Positions 33,302 through 42,268 of a stretch of 64,000 nt of DNA are shown piece after piece. The number at the start of each line of letters is the position of its first letter. Within the stretch, counting starts at the first letter, position 1. The DNA is from Mycolicibacterium pyrenivorans (lineage in GTDB: Bacteria; Actinomycetota; Actinomycetes; Mycobacteriales; Mycobacteriaceae). The position numbers and the translations under genes are program-made. The stretch spans positions 104,283-168,282 of the forward strand of contig NZ_JACKSH010000151.1 of the NCBI RefSeq assembly GCF_025821625.1. Direction: 5' to 3'. The notes below the pieces were generated by a model. That model did no database searches. It was not told the origin of the DNA and worked only from the letters and a program-made list of their open reading frames with translations.

Positions 33302-34513
33302 GTGCGCGGTCGCGTGGCACGCAATGCAATTGCTCTCGGTAGCGCTGGTCTGATTGTGCTGGGCATTGCCGGCTGCAGTCAGTCCACGCCGGAAGAGGAG
33401 GCATCGCAGACCAACCTGAAGATCGTCGAAAAGGTGCAGATCGACGAGAACGGCGCCGAAGTCGCGGCGGCCGAGGGCGCTGCGCCCGCCGATCCGGCCG
33501 GCGACGGACAGGCGACATGCCCGCCCGTGTCGATCGCCATGGCGGGGGCCCTCAACGGACCCGATGCCGCGCTCGGCATCAACATCAAGAACGGCGTGCA
33601 GCTGGCCATCGACAAGCACAACGCCGCCAACCCGGGGTGCCAGGTGCAGCTCAAGCCGTTCGACACCGAGGGCGACCCGCAGAAGGCCACCGCCATCGCC
33701 CCGCAGATCGTCGACGATCAGTACACGATCGGCCTGGTGGGCCCGGCGTTCTCCGGTGAGACCAAGGCCACCGGCGGTGTGTTCGACCAGGCCGGGCTGG
33801 TCGCCGCCTCGGCGTCGGCCACCAACGTGACGTTGTCGGAGAACGGCTGGAAGACGTTCTTCCGGGGACTGGCCAACGACGGCGTGCAGGGCCCGTCGGT
33901 CGCCAACTACATCAAGAACACCCTCGGCCATCAGAAGGTGTGCGTCGTCGACGACAGCACCGACTACGGCCTGGGCCTGGCGCAGGCGGTGCGCGAGACC
34001 CTCGGCCCGGTCGCCGATTCGGCGTGCAACATCTCCGTCAAGAAGGGCGACAAGGACTTCTCCGCGGCCGTGACCCAGATCAAGGGCGCCGCTCCGGACT
34101 CGGTGTTCTTCAGTGGTTACTACGCCGAGGCGGCACCGTTCGTCCAGCAGCTCAAGGACGGCGGCTTCGAGGGCACCTTCGTCACCGCGGACGGAAGCAA
34201 GGATCCCGAGTTCGTCAAGCAGGCCGGCGAGTCCGCCCAGGGCGCCGTCATCTCCTGCCCGTGCGGTCCGGCTACCGGCGCATTCGCCGAGGAGTACCAG
34301 GCCAAGTTCAACATGGAGCCCGGCACGTACAGCACCGAGGGCTATGACCTGGGCACCATCCTGCTCCAGGGCATCGACTCCGGCGCCATCACCCGGCCTG
34401 CGCTGCTTGACTTCGTACGCAACTACGAGGGACAGGGCGTGGCTCGTAAATACCAGTGGAGCCCCACCGGTGAGCTCACCAACACGCTCATCTGGATCTA
34501 CGACGTCCAGTAG
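33302..34513 (+). CDS. branched-chain amino-acid ABC transporter, substrate-binding lipoprotein (LivJ/K type)
   Basis: A 403-residue extracytoplasmic binding protein for Leu/Ile/Val or similar ligands. The signal peptide ends LGIAGC with lipobox C25. The mature protein has the Peripla_BP_6 fold: GPDAALGINIKNGVQLAIDKHNAANPG, VGPAFSGETKATGGVFDQAGL, SASATNVTL and GYYAEAAPFVQQLKDGGF. GTG 33302 is chosen because GGAGG lies six bases upstream; an upstream GTG at 33269 spans that site. First gene of a five-gene importer operon, followed by a strong hairpin before the permease genes. Confidence 0.94.
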   Translation: MRGRVARNAIALGSAGLIVLGIAGCSQSTPEEEASQTNLKIVEKVQIDENGAEVAAAEGAAPADPAGDGQATCPPVSIAMAGALNGPDAALGINIKNGVQLAIDKHNAANPGCQVQLKPFDTEGDPQKATAIAPQIVDDQYTIGLVGPAFSGETKATGGVFDQAGLVAASASATNVTLSENGWKTFFRGLANDGVQGPSVANYIKNTLGHQKVCVVDDSTDYGLGLAQAVRETLGPVADSACNISVKKGDKDFSAAVTQIKGAAPDSVFFSGYYAEAAPFVQQLKDGGFEGTFVTADGSKDPEFVKQAGESAQGAVISCPCGPATGAFAEEYQAKFNMEPGTYSTEGYDLGTILLQGIDSGAITRPALLDFVRNYEGQGVARKYQWSPTGELTNTLIWIYDVQ

Positions 34514-34523
34514 GCACTGAAGC

Positions 34524-34562
34524 GAGAACGCGTCCGAGACCTGATGGCTCGGACGCGTTCTC
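34524..34562 (+). terminator. perfect 15-bp stem hairpin between livJ-type and livH genes
   Basis: Arms GAGAACGCGTCCGAG (34524-34538) and CTCGGACGCGTTCTC (34548-34562) pair perfectly around a nine-base loop. No T-run follows, as is usual for mycobacterial hairpin terminators. Because the permease and ATPase genes follow, it most likely stops part of the transcription or protects the binding-protein mRNA, giving more binding protein than permease. Confidence 0.75.
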
Positions 34563-34619
34563 GTCATCATCACCATTGCACTGGTCACCGCGAACCTGTA
34601 TCTAGGAGCCCGCCACCGG

Positions 34620-35630
34620 ATGAACCTGGCCGCGAACATCAACTTCAACGTCGGAGCGTTGTTCGACGGTTTCTGGCAGCTCACCATCGACGGCCTGTCC
34701 TGGGGGGCCATCTACGCGTTGGTCGCCGTGGGCTACACCCTGGTGTTCGGTGTGCTGCGGCTGATCAACTTCGCCCATTCCGAGATCTTCATGCTCGGCA
34801 TGTTCGGCGCGTACTTCGCGCTCGACATGATCCTGGGCTTCACACCGAGCGGAAACGCATACAACAAGGGCGTCGCCCTCACGGTGCTCTATCTCGGTAT
34901 CGCAATGCTGTTCGCGATGCTGGTCTCGGGAAGCGCGGCGATCGGCCTCGAGTTCGTCGCGTACCGACCGCTGCGGAAACGTCATGCCCGATCCCTGACG
35001 TTCCTGATCACCGCGATCGGCATGTCGTTCGTCCTGCAGCAGTTCGTGCTGTTCATCCTGCCCAAGCTGATACCGGGCTACGGAGGACCCAACGCGCAGC
35101 AGCCCATGGTGCTGGTCCAGCCCAAGACGCAGTTCACGTTCTTCGGGGTGGCGATCTCCAACACCACGATCGTGATCATCGTGTCGGCGCTCGTGCTGGC
35201 CGTGCTCACCGACATCGCGATCAACCGGACCAAGTTCGGCCGCGGGATCCGCGCGGTCGCGCAGGACCCCACGACCGCGACGTTGATGGGTGTCTCGCGG
35301 GAACGCATCATCATGACGACGTTCCTGATCGGCGGGCTGCTGGCCGGGGCCGCGGCGCTGCTGTACACACTGAAGGTCCCGCAGGGCATCATCTACTCCG
35401 GCGGATTCCTGTTGGGGATCAAGGCGTTTTCGGCGGCGGTCCTCGGCGGCATCGGCAACCTGCGAGGGGCACTGCTCGGCGGCCTGCTCCTCGGCATCAT
35501 GGAGAACTACGGCCAGGCGGTCTTCGGGACGCAGTGGCGTGACGTCGTGGCGTTCGTGCTGCTGGTCCTCGTGCTGCTGGTTCGGCCGACCGGAATTTTC
35601 GGTGAAAGCCTCGGGAAGGCGCGGGTATGA
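34620..35630 (+). CDS. livH: branched-chain amino-acid ABC transporter permease LivH
   Basis: A 336-residue membrane permease of the LivH type. GLSWGAIYALVAVGYTLVFGVLRLINFAHSEIFMLGMFGAYF is the conserved first region, spread over two helices, and GIRAVAQDPTTATLMGVSRERII is the ATPase-contacting loop. FSAAVLGGIGNLRGALLGGLLLGIMENYG closes the family pattern. It begins 57 bases after the hairpin, and its stop overlaps the livM ATG (ATGA). Confidence 0.94.
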   Translation: MNLAANINFNVGALFDGFWQLTIDGLSWGAIYALVAVGYTLVFGVLRLINFAHSEIFMLGMFGAYFALDMILGFTPSGNAYNKGVALTVLYLGIAMLFAMLVSGSAAIGLEFVAYRPLRKRHARSLTFLITAIGMSFVLQQFVLFILPKLIPGYGGPNAQQPMVLVQPKTQFTFFGVAISNTTIVIIVSALVLAVLTDIAINRTKFGRGIRAVAQDPTTATLMGVSRERIIMTTFLIGGLLAGAAALLYTLKVPQGIIYSGGFLLGIKAFSAAVLGGIGNLRGALLGGLLLGIMENYGQAVFGTQWRDVVAFVLLVLVLLVRPTGIFGESLGKARV

Positions 35631-36805
35631 GCTGGACGCAAGATCGCGCGAGGACGACGTGGCAGCGGCTGCTGGATCGGTGGGATGGGCTGTCGCGCTC
35701 CCAGAAGTGGGTGTTCGGGATCATCCTGTTCCTCGGGGTGGGGTTGTCGCCGTTGTTCACTCCACCGTTCCTGGACACGCCTGGCATCAGTTTCGGCGGC
35801 ACCATGGCGCAGTTCGCGATGGTGGCGATCATCGCGATCGGGCTCAACGTCGTCGTCGGCCAGGCCGGACTTCTCGATCTCGGTTACGTCGGCTTCTACG
35901 CGGTGGGTGCCTACACGGTGGCGCTGCTCACCAGCCCGGAGAGCCCATGGAACCAGATGAGCCCCAACGGATTTCTCAGCACGCCCTGGGCGTGGCTGTC
36001 GTGTGTGCCGCTCGCGATGGCGGTCACCGCGCTCACCGGTCTGATCCTGGGTTTCCCGACCCTGCGGCTGCGCGGCGACTACCTGGCGATCGTCACGCTG
36101 GGCTTCGGCGAGATCATCCGACTGCTCGCCGACAACCTGTCCGACATCACCAACGGCCCGCGCGGACTCAACGAGGTGGCCTTCCCGCACTTCCTCGAAA
36201 GCGAGAAACACCCCGAAGGGGTGTTCTCCGTGTCGAACTCGGGCGGCGACGCGAACTACGGCACGTGGTGGTTCTGGCTGGGCCTCGTGCTGATCGTCGC
36301 CATCCTGCTCCTCGTCGGAAACCTCGAACGCAGCCGCGTCGGTCGCGCCTGGATTGCCGTGCGCGAGGACGAGGACGCGGCAGAGGTGATGGGCGTCAAC
36401 GCGTTCCGCTTCAAGCTGTGGGCCTTCACGATCGGCGCGGCGATCGGCGGGTTGTCCGGCGCGCTCTACGCCGGGCAGGTCCAGTACGTCGCGCCGCCGA
36501 CGTTCAACATCATCAACTCGATGTTGTTCCTGTGCGCGGTCGTGCTCGGCGGCCAGGGCAACAAACTCGGTGTGATCCTCGGGGCCTTCATCATCGTGTA
36601 CCTGCCCAACCGCCTGCTCGGCGTGCACTTCCTCGGCATCGACATGGGCAACCTGAAGTATCTGTTCTTCGGGCTGGCGCTGGTGGTCCTGATGATCTTC
36701 CGGCCGCAGGGTCTGTTCCCCGCCCGCCAGCAACTGCTGGCCTACGGCAAGGCCGCACGAGACCTACTCAGAGCCCGGCCGACGGACAAGGAGCCGACGC
36801 AATGA
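35627..36805 (+). CDS. livM: branched-chain amino-acid ABC transporter permease LivM
   Basis: A 392-residue LivM-type permease. Diagnostic stretches are GLNVVVGQAGLLDLGYVGFYAVGAY, FPTLRLRGDYLAIVTLGFGEIIRLLADN and RVGRAWIAVREDEDAAEVMGVNAFRFKLWAF (coupling loop). A roughly 30-residue N-terminal extension (MSWTQDRARTTWQRLLDR) precedes the first helix. ATG overlaps the livH stop, and its own end overlaps livG. Confidence 0.94.
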   Translation: MSWTQDRARTTWQRLLDRWDGLSRSQKWVFGIILFLGVGLSPLFTPPFLDTPGISFGGTMAQFAMVAIIAIGLNVVVGQAGLLDLGYVGFYAVGAYTVALLTSPESPWNQMSPNGFLSTPWAWLSCVPLAMAVTALTGLILGFPTLRLRGDYLAIVTLGFGEIIRLLADNLSDITNGPRGLNEVAFPHFLESEKHPEGVFSVSNSGGDANYGTWWFWLGLVLIVAILLLVGNLERSRVGRAWIAVREDEDAAEVMGVNAFRFKLWAFTIGAAIGGLSGALYAGQVQYVAPPTFNIINSMLFLCAVVLGGQGNKLGVILGAFIIVYLPNRLLGVHFLGIDMGNLKYLFFGLALVVLMIFRPQGLFPARQQLLAYGKAARDLLRARPTDKEPTQ

Positions 36806-37657
36806 CGGCCCCCGGCAACGACACGGCGCCGGAGAGCTTCGAGGAGAACATCGAGGAGATCGCCGGTGTACACCGTGAGATCCACGCCGACGAGGGCGAG
36901 GTACTGCTGCAGACCACGGATCTGACCGTCAAGTTCGGTGGTCTGGTGGCCTTGGACGCGGTGACCTTCGACATCCGCCGCGGTGAGATCCTCGGCCTCA
37001 TCGGGCCCAACGGGGCAGGCAAGACGACGTGCTTCAACGCGATCACCGGCGTCTACCGGCCGAGTTCGGGTTCGGTGACGTTCGACGGCGCGCCGATCGG
37101 GCGGATCAAGCGTCACGAGATCACCCGGCTCGGTATCGCACGGACCTTCCAGAACATCCGGTTGTTCGGCGAGATGACCGCGCTGGAGAACGTGATGGTG
37201 GGGACCGACGCCCGGCATCGCACGTCGGTGCCCGGCGCGCTGATCCGCTCGTCGAGGCACCGGCGCGAGGAGCGCTCGGCGATCGAGCGATCGGCGGCGC
37301 TACTACATTTCGTGGGCATCGGGCACCGCGGTGAGGAGAAGGCCAAGAACCTGTCCTACGGCGACCAGCGCCGGCTCGAGATCGCGAGGGCGCTGGCCAC
37401 CGAGCCCAAGTTGCTCTGCCTGGACGAGCCCGCGGCCGGCTTCAACCCCAGCGAGAAGTCCGCGCTGATCGACCTGATCCGCAAGATCCGCGACGACGGT
37501 TACACCGTGCTGTTGATCGAGCACGACATGCGGCTGGTCATGGGCGTGACCGACCGCATCGTCGTGCTGGAGTTCGGCCGCAAGATCGCCGACGGCCTGC
37601 CTGCTGAGATCCGCGAAGACCCGAAGGTCATCGCCGCCTACCTGGGGGTGCCCGACG

Positions 37658-37671
<14 letters not shown>
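36802..37671 (+). CDS. livG: branched-chain amino-acid ABC transporter ATP-binding protein LivG
   Basis: A 289-residue ATPase. Walker A is GPNGAGKTT, the Q-loop is GIARTFQNIRLFGEMT, the signature is LSYGDQRRLEIARAL, Walker B is LLCLDEPAAGFNP and the switch His is in VLLIEHDMRLVM. A 35-residue acidic N-terminal extension (NIEEIAGVHREIHADEGE) is longer than in most LivG. ATG 36802 overlaps the livM stop, and the 3' end overlaps livF by 14 nt. Confidence 0.95.
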
Positions 37672-38413
<742 letters not shown>

Positions 38414-38425
38414 CGGGGCAAATCT

Positions 38426-38513
38426 CGCCGAGCGTACGATTTGTGACGGAAATCGGGCGAAATCCGTCAGAAACCGTACGTTCGGCGTGCCTTTCGCGTG
38501 CGCACGTTCGGCG
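38426..38513. repeat. long nested inverted repeat between livF and DUF167
   Basis: Outer arms CGCCGAGCGTACG (38426-38438) and CGTACGTTCGGCG (38475-38487) match at 12 of 13 positions. Inside, TGACGGA (38444-38450) pairs with TCCGTCA (38463-38469). A second copy of the right outer arm, CGCACGTTCGGCG, lies at 38501-38513. It sits between convergent genes and may be a two-way terminator or a copy of a dispersed intergenic repeat. Confidence 0.7.
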
Positions 38514-38518
38514 TCCTG

Positions 38519-38746
38519 TCACCCGATGCGGAAGCGCTTTACGCGGGATGTGGTGCCTGCGACCAGTTCGATGCGACTGCGGGGAACCCCGAGATGTTCG
38601 GCGAGGACGCGGACCACCGCGTCATTCGCCTTTCCCTCGACCGCCCGCTCGCGCACGTAGACGGTCAACTCGCCGTCGGTACCGGTCTCGACCAGCGGCC
38701 CCTTGGTGCTGCCGGGTTTGACCCGCACCGAAACCACCTCGGCCAT
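38519..38746 (-). CDS. DUF167 family protein
   Basis: A 75-residue protein of the DUF167 (YggU-like) family, function unknown. The family pattern is complete: VSVRVKPGSTKGPLVE, the loop GELTVYVRERAVEGKANDAVVRVLAEHLGVPRSRIELVAGTTSRVKRFRI. The ATG encoding MAEVVSVRV gives the full domain. It follows the thiolase gene on the same strand after about 95 bases and may be read from the same promoter. Confidence 0.85.
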   Translation of the reverse strand: MAEVVSVRVKPGSTKGPLVETGTDGELTVYVRERAVEGKANDAVVRVLAEHLGVPRSRIELVAGTTSRVKRFRIG

Positions 38747-38841
38747 CGCCCTATTGAACGACGAGCACGCGCAAAATGCCAGCATTCGCGGCGCGTCGGC
38801 GTGCAAACACGCGAGCTCGCGGTGAAAGCCGGCCACCCGAG

Positions 38842-40041
38842 CTAGCGCGCGACGATCACCGACGAGCCGTGGCCGAAGAGGCCCTGGTTGGCGGTGATGC
38901 CGACCTTCGCGTTCTCGACCTGACGGCCCGTCGCCTGACCCTTGAGCTGCCAGGTCAATTCGCAGACCTGCGCGATGGCCTGGGCGGGGATGGCCTCGCC
39001 GAAGCTCGCCAGCCCGCCTGACGCGTTGACCGGGATCCGGCCGCCGATGGTCGTCGCCCCGCTGCGCAGCAGCTGCTCGGCCTCGCCCCTGGCGCACAGG
39101 CCCAGATGCTCGTACCAGTCGAGTTCCAGCGCGGTGGACAGGTCGTAGACCTCGGCCAGGCTGAGATCCTCGGGCCCGAGGCCGGCCTCGGCGTAGGCGG
39201 CGTCGAGGATCTGGTCCTTGAAGACCCGCTCCGGCGCCGGCACCACCGCGGTGGAATCCGTTGCAATATCGGGCAATTCGGGAAGATGCTGCGGATACTG
39301 CGGGGTCTGCAGGCTGACGGCCCGCACCGATGGCACACCCTCGACGGAGCCGAGGTGCTTCTCGGCGAACGACTTGCTCGCCACGATCAGCGCGGCCGCG
39401 CCGTCGGACGTCGCGCAGATGTCGAGCAGGCGCAGCGGGTCGGACACCACCGGGCTCGCGAGGACGTCCTCGACGGTGGCTTCCTTGCGGTAGCGCGCGT
39501 TCGGGTTGTCCAGCCCGTGCTTCGCGTTCTTGACCTTGACCTGCGCGAAGTCCTCCAGCGTGGCGCCGTAGAGGTCCATTCGCCGCCGCGCGAGCAGCGC
39601 GAAGTAGACGGTGTTGGTGGCGCCGATCAGGTGGAACCGCTGCCAGTCCGGGTCGTTCTTGCGCTCGCCGCCGACCGGGGCGAAGAAGCCCTTGGGGGTG
39701 GTGTCGGCGCCGATCACCAGCGCGACGTCGCAGAACCCGGCCAGGATCTGGGCACGGGCGCTCTGCAGCGCCTGCGAACCGCTGGCGCACGCGGCGTAGC
39801 TCGAGGTCACCGGGACGCCGTTCCAGCCCAGCTTCTGCGCGAACGTCGAGCCCGCGACGAAGCCCGGATAGCCGTTGCGGATCGTGTCGGCGCCCGCGAC
39901 AAGTTGGATCTGGCGCCAGTCCAGACCGGCCTCGGCCAGCGCGGCGCGCGCGGCGACGACGCCGTATTCGGTGAAGTCGCGTCCCCACTTGCCCCAGGGG
40001 TGCATGCCCGCACCGAGGATGTAAACGGGTTCGGGACTCAT
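38842..40041 (-). CDS. thiolase-superfamily lipid-transfer protein (Ltp/SCP-x type)
   Basis: A 399-residue thiolase-fold protein, orthologous by position to Rv1627c. The thiolase nucleophile region reads SSYAACASGSQALQSA, with Cys in place, and the C-terminal part has VNASGGLASFGEAIPAQA and ITANQGLFGHGSS, where SCP-x/Ltp proteins have their His/Cys region. With a DUF35 partner upstream, such proteins act as acyl-CoA thiolases or retro-aldolases, for example in steroid side-chain breakdown; the substrate here is inference. ATGA overlap with the DUF35 gene indicates a two-protein complex. Confidence 0.9.
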   Translation of the reverse strand: MSPEPVYILGAGMHPWGKWGRDFTEYGVVAARAALAEAGLDWRQIQLVAGADTIRNGYPGFVAGSTFAQKLGWNGVPVTSSYAACASGSQALQSARAQILAGFCDVALVIGADTTPKGFFAPVGGERKNDPDWQRFHLIGATNTVYFALLARRRMDLYGATLEDFAQVKVKNAKHGLDNPNARYRKEATVEDVLASPVVSDPLRLLDICATSDGAAALIVASKSFAEKHLGSVEGVPSVRAVSLQTPQYPQHLPELPDIATDSTAVVPAPERVFKDQILDAAYAEAGLGPEDLSLAEVYDLSTALELDWYEHLGLCARGEAEQLLRSGATTIGGRIPVNASGGLASFGEAIPAQAIAQVCELTWQLKGQATGRQVENAKVGITANQGLFGHGSSVIVAR

Positions 40042-40472
40042 GCGATCCTCCAGGCGTAGACGATGCGTTCGACGCCGTCGTCGTCGACGTACAGCGGCAT
40101 GATGTCCAGCTCCATCTCCATCCCGACCTTCAGGTCGGCCGCGAGCGTGCCCTCGACGACCTTGCCCAGCACGATGATTCCCTCGTCGGCCAGCTCGACC
40201 GCCGCGACGGCGAAGGGCTCGAACGGGTCAGGGGACGGATAGGGCGGAGGTGGCGCGTACCGGTTCTCGGTGTAGCTCCACAGTTTCCCGCGGCGTGACA
40301 GCGGGACCTGAGCGAGGTCGTCACCGTCGCAGCCGGGGTTGGGGCAGTTGTTGGCCCTCGGCGGAAAGACGTAGGTCCCGCATTCGTGACATTTGCCGCC
40401 GATCAGGTACGGAGAGCCGGAACCGTCGGTGGCGAACCACCCGTCTACCGCGGGCTGCGTAGATGCTGACAC
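40038..40472 (-). CDS. DUF35 zinc-ribbon/OB-fold protein, thiolase partner
   Basis: A 144-residue protein with an N-terminal zinc ribbon (KCHECGTYVFPPRANNCPNPGC, four Cys) and an OB-fold that normally binds acyl-CoA. The family works as a chaperone or subunit of Ltp-type thiolases and acyl-CoA hydratases. By position it is the Rv1628c orthologue. It is the first gene of the operon, and a KstR-like dyad lies 32 bases upstream of its start. Confidence 0.9.
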   Translation of the reverse strand: MSASTQPAVDGWFATDGSGSPYLIGGKCHECGTYVFPPRANNCPNPGCDGDDLAQVPLSRRGKLWSYTENRYAPPPPYPSPDPFEPFAVAAVELADEGIIVLGKVVEGTLAADLKVGMEMELDIMPLYVDDDGVERIVYAWRIA

Positions 40473-40503
40473 GCGGGTCAGCGTACCGACTCCGACCTTG
40501 AAA

Positions 40504-40519
40504 CTGAAACGTGTTCCAG
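40504..40519. promoter_or_regulatory. KstR-like operator
   Basis: CTGAAACGTGTTCCAG contains TGAAACGTGTTCCA, which fits the KstR consensus TnnAACnnGTTnnA exactly and is nearly palindromic. KstR represses cholesterol and lipid degradation genes. It sits 32-47 bases upstream of the DUF35-thiolase pair and 112 bases upstream of the rightward gene at 40631. Confidence 0.7.
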
Positions 40520-40630
40520 TTCGGCTCCCCGTGGGGATGTTGGGATCGGTAGCGGATCGGCTCGTGTCGACTCGTGCGTGAGCAGCGTCCCGGACATCAC
40601 CGTCTGGGACCCGGACAATCGGAGACCGAT

Positions 40631-41017
40631 ATGGGATTTTTCAAGAAGGCCAAGGAAGCGGCCGAGCAGGCACAGCAGGCGTTCGCTCCCCAGCCGGGGC
40701 CACAGGGTCCGGGCGCGATGCACGTTCACGGGGCCGGGCCGATCGATCCGGCCGCGTTCGGCGGCCCATCGACCCGGTCGGTGGCGGGGGACGACCCGAT
40801 CTGGCAGCCCATCAACGGCATCTCACTCGAGGACTATGCCGCGCTCGCACGCGATGCACAGGCTCGTGGCATCAACGACGAGGCCGGCATGATCACCCTC
40901 GCCCAGGAACGCGGGTGGAACCCGACCGACACCAAGGCGGCACTGGACGGCTGGGTGCAGCGGATGGGCCAGTCGATGGCCGTCGGCCAGCAGTTCCGCA
41001 AGTTCCTCGGATACTGA
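40631..41017 (+). CDS. small actinobacterial protein of unknown function
   Basis: I do not recognise a family. The 128-residue protein starts MGFFKKAKEAAEQAQQAF, an amphipathic basic helix of the kind that touches membranes, then a Pro/Gly linker, then a helical domain containing ISLEDYAALARDAQARGINDEAGMITLAQERGWNPTDTKAALDGWVQRMGQ. ATG 40631 is chosen because GGAGA lies five bases upstream; an in-frame GTG at 40574 would add a non-conserved-looking stretch. It lies 13 bases before the next gene, so the two form a pair. Confidence 0.75.
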   Translation: MGFFKKAKEAAEQAQQAFAPQPGPQGPGAMHVHGAGPIDPAAFGGPSTRSVAGDDPIWQPINGISLEDYAALARDAQARGINDEAGMITLAQERGWNPTDTKAALDGWVQRMGQSMAVGQQFRKFLGY

Positions 41018-41030
41018 CGGGACCGGCCCA

Positions 41031-41519
41031 ATGCCCAACCCGTTCAAGGACTGGGCGCGGATGTACGGCGCCAACAAGCAGTTCCTGGAGTCGCAGGGAC
41101 GGCCGTCGTCGTTCCTCGGCCAGATCGGCGACATCCCGAACCGGATCCACGAGGCCGCCGACGCCGGCGAGATCGGCATGAAGATGATGCGGCACTCGCA
41201 GCTGACGAACGGCGGGGGCCTGGCGGCCACCGTCACCGTCGAGGGTGTCTGGACGGTCGGCTCCTACATGGATCTGTCGCCGGTCCTGCGTATCCAGGGT
41301 CGGGCGGTTCGTGACGACGGGTCGGCGTCCTACGGCGCCGTCTTCGACGAGGTGGTGACGCACCTACACACCGCTCGCGTGCAGCCTGGCCGGCTACTCG
41401 CGGTCTCGGTCGATCCGAAAAATCCTCACGACATGGCGATCGACTGGATCCGCACCGGTCAACTCGGCTCGCCACCATCGGGTTCCACCCGGGGGGAGCC
41501 GGGCGCGCGGCCGATCTGA
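41031..41519 (+). CDS. protein of unknown function paired with the preceding gene
   Basis: A 162-residue protein without a recognised family. It starts PNPFKDWARMYGANKQFLESQG, then a segment that looks like a compact beta domain (GGLAATVTVEGVWTVGSYMDLSPVLRIQGRAVRD), VVTHLHTARVQPGRLLAVSVDPKNPHDMAIDW, and a disordered Gly/Pro/Ser tail. No signal peptide or membrane segment. Probably in an operon with 40631. Its end lies one base from the stop of the convergent hydrolase gene. Confidence 0.72.
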   Translation: MPNPFKDWARMYGANKQFLESQGRPSSFLGQIGDIPNRIHEAADAGEIGMKMMRHSQLTNGGGLAATVTVEGVWTVGSYMDLSPVLRIQGRAVRDDGSASYGAVFDEVVTHLHTARVQPGRLLAVSVDPKNPHDMAIDWIRTGQLGSPPSGSTRGEPGARPI

Positions 41520-41520
41520 G

Positions 41521-42195
41521 TCACCGCGCCGCATCGAGCAGGATGCGCAGCAGATCCTCTGGGTTGTCCCGCATCAGGTTGTGCTTGCCGTCGAGTTCGT
41601 GGGTGGTCCAGTGCGGATCATCGCGGACGCGGTCGTAGGACTCCTGTAGCGGCGACTCGCCCGGCCAGTCCTGCGCGTAGACGAACACGCGGCGGCGGAA
41701 CCGGTTGAGGTCGCCCCGCAGACGCAGCGGCTGCATGACGGTGGCGAGCGGATGCGCGGTGGCGCGCTCATCGAAGAACGGCATCGGAGGCACCCCGAAT
41801 CCCGTGTCGTCGACCTCGACGTACCACTGGCGCTCCTCGTCGTTGACGAGGTCCCAGCACGCCTCGCCGTCGCGGGGGACCACGGCGTCGAGGAACACCA
41901 GCGAATCCACGCGGTCGGGGATGCGGTCGGCGACACCGGTGATCACCATCCCGCCGTAGCTGTGCCCGACGAGGATCAGTTCATCGCTCGCGGTGGTGTC
42001 GTTCTCGACGGCGGCGAGGACGTCGGTGGTGTGGGTGTCGAGGTTGACCGCACCGGGCATCAGGTGGGAACGCTCGGCGACACCGGTCGGCGTGATCGCG
42101 AGGACGTGGTGGCCCGCTGACCGCAGTGATGCGGCCAGGCCGTCGAAACACCATGCGCCGTGGCACATTCCGGGAACGAGAACATAGGTCGTCAT
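41521..42195 (-). CDS. alpha/beta hydrolase
   Basis: A 224-residue alpha/beta-hydrolase, probably an esterase. The oxyanion strand is YVLVPGMCHGAWCFDGL, the nucleophile elbow is VGHSYGGMV (Ser), the acid is expected near VFVYAQDWP, and the His is in ELDGKHNLMRDNPEDLL. The layout resembles salicylate or methylketone esterase-like proteins. It is divergent from a LysR regulator, which probably controls it. Confidence 0.88.
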   Translation of the reverse strand: MTTYVLVPGMCHGAWCFDGLAASLRSAGHHVLAITPTGVAERSHLMPGAVNLDTHTTDVLAAVENDTTASDELILVGHSYGGMVITGVADRIPDRVDSLVFLDAVVPRDGEACWDLVNDEERQWYVEVDDTGFGVPPMPFFDERATAHPLATVMQPLRLRGDLNRFRRRVFVYAQDWPGESPLQESYDRVRDDPHWTTHELDGKHNLMRDNPEDLLRILLDAAR

Positions 42196-42222
42196 GGCTC
42201 CACGGTGGCCGAGGATGCATCT

Positions 42223-42268
42223 ATAAGTCCAATAGAAACTTGCGACTCGAGCTATAACTAGGTCTTAT
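42223..42268. promoter_or_regulatory. inverted repeat in the hydrolase-lysR intergenic region
   Basis: ATAAGTCC (42223-42230) and GGTCTTAT (42261-42268) form an interrupted dyad (seven of eight bases) with AT-rich neighbours ATAG and CTATA. The right arm overlaps the lysR start codon. LysR regulators usually bind such separated half-sites between divergent genes and repress themselves. The only AT-rich stretch in the area. Confidence 0.45.
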
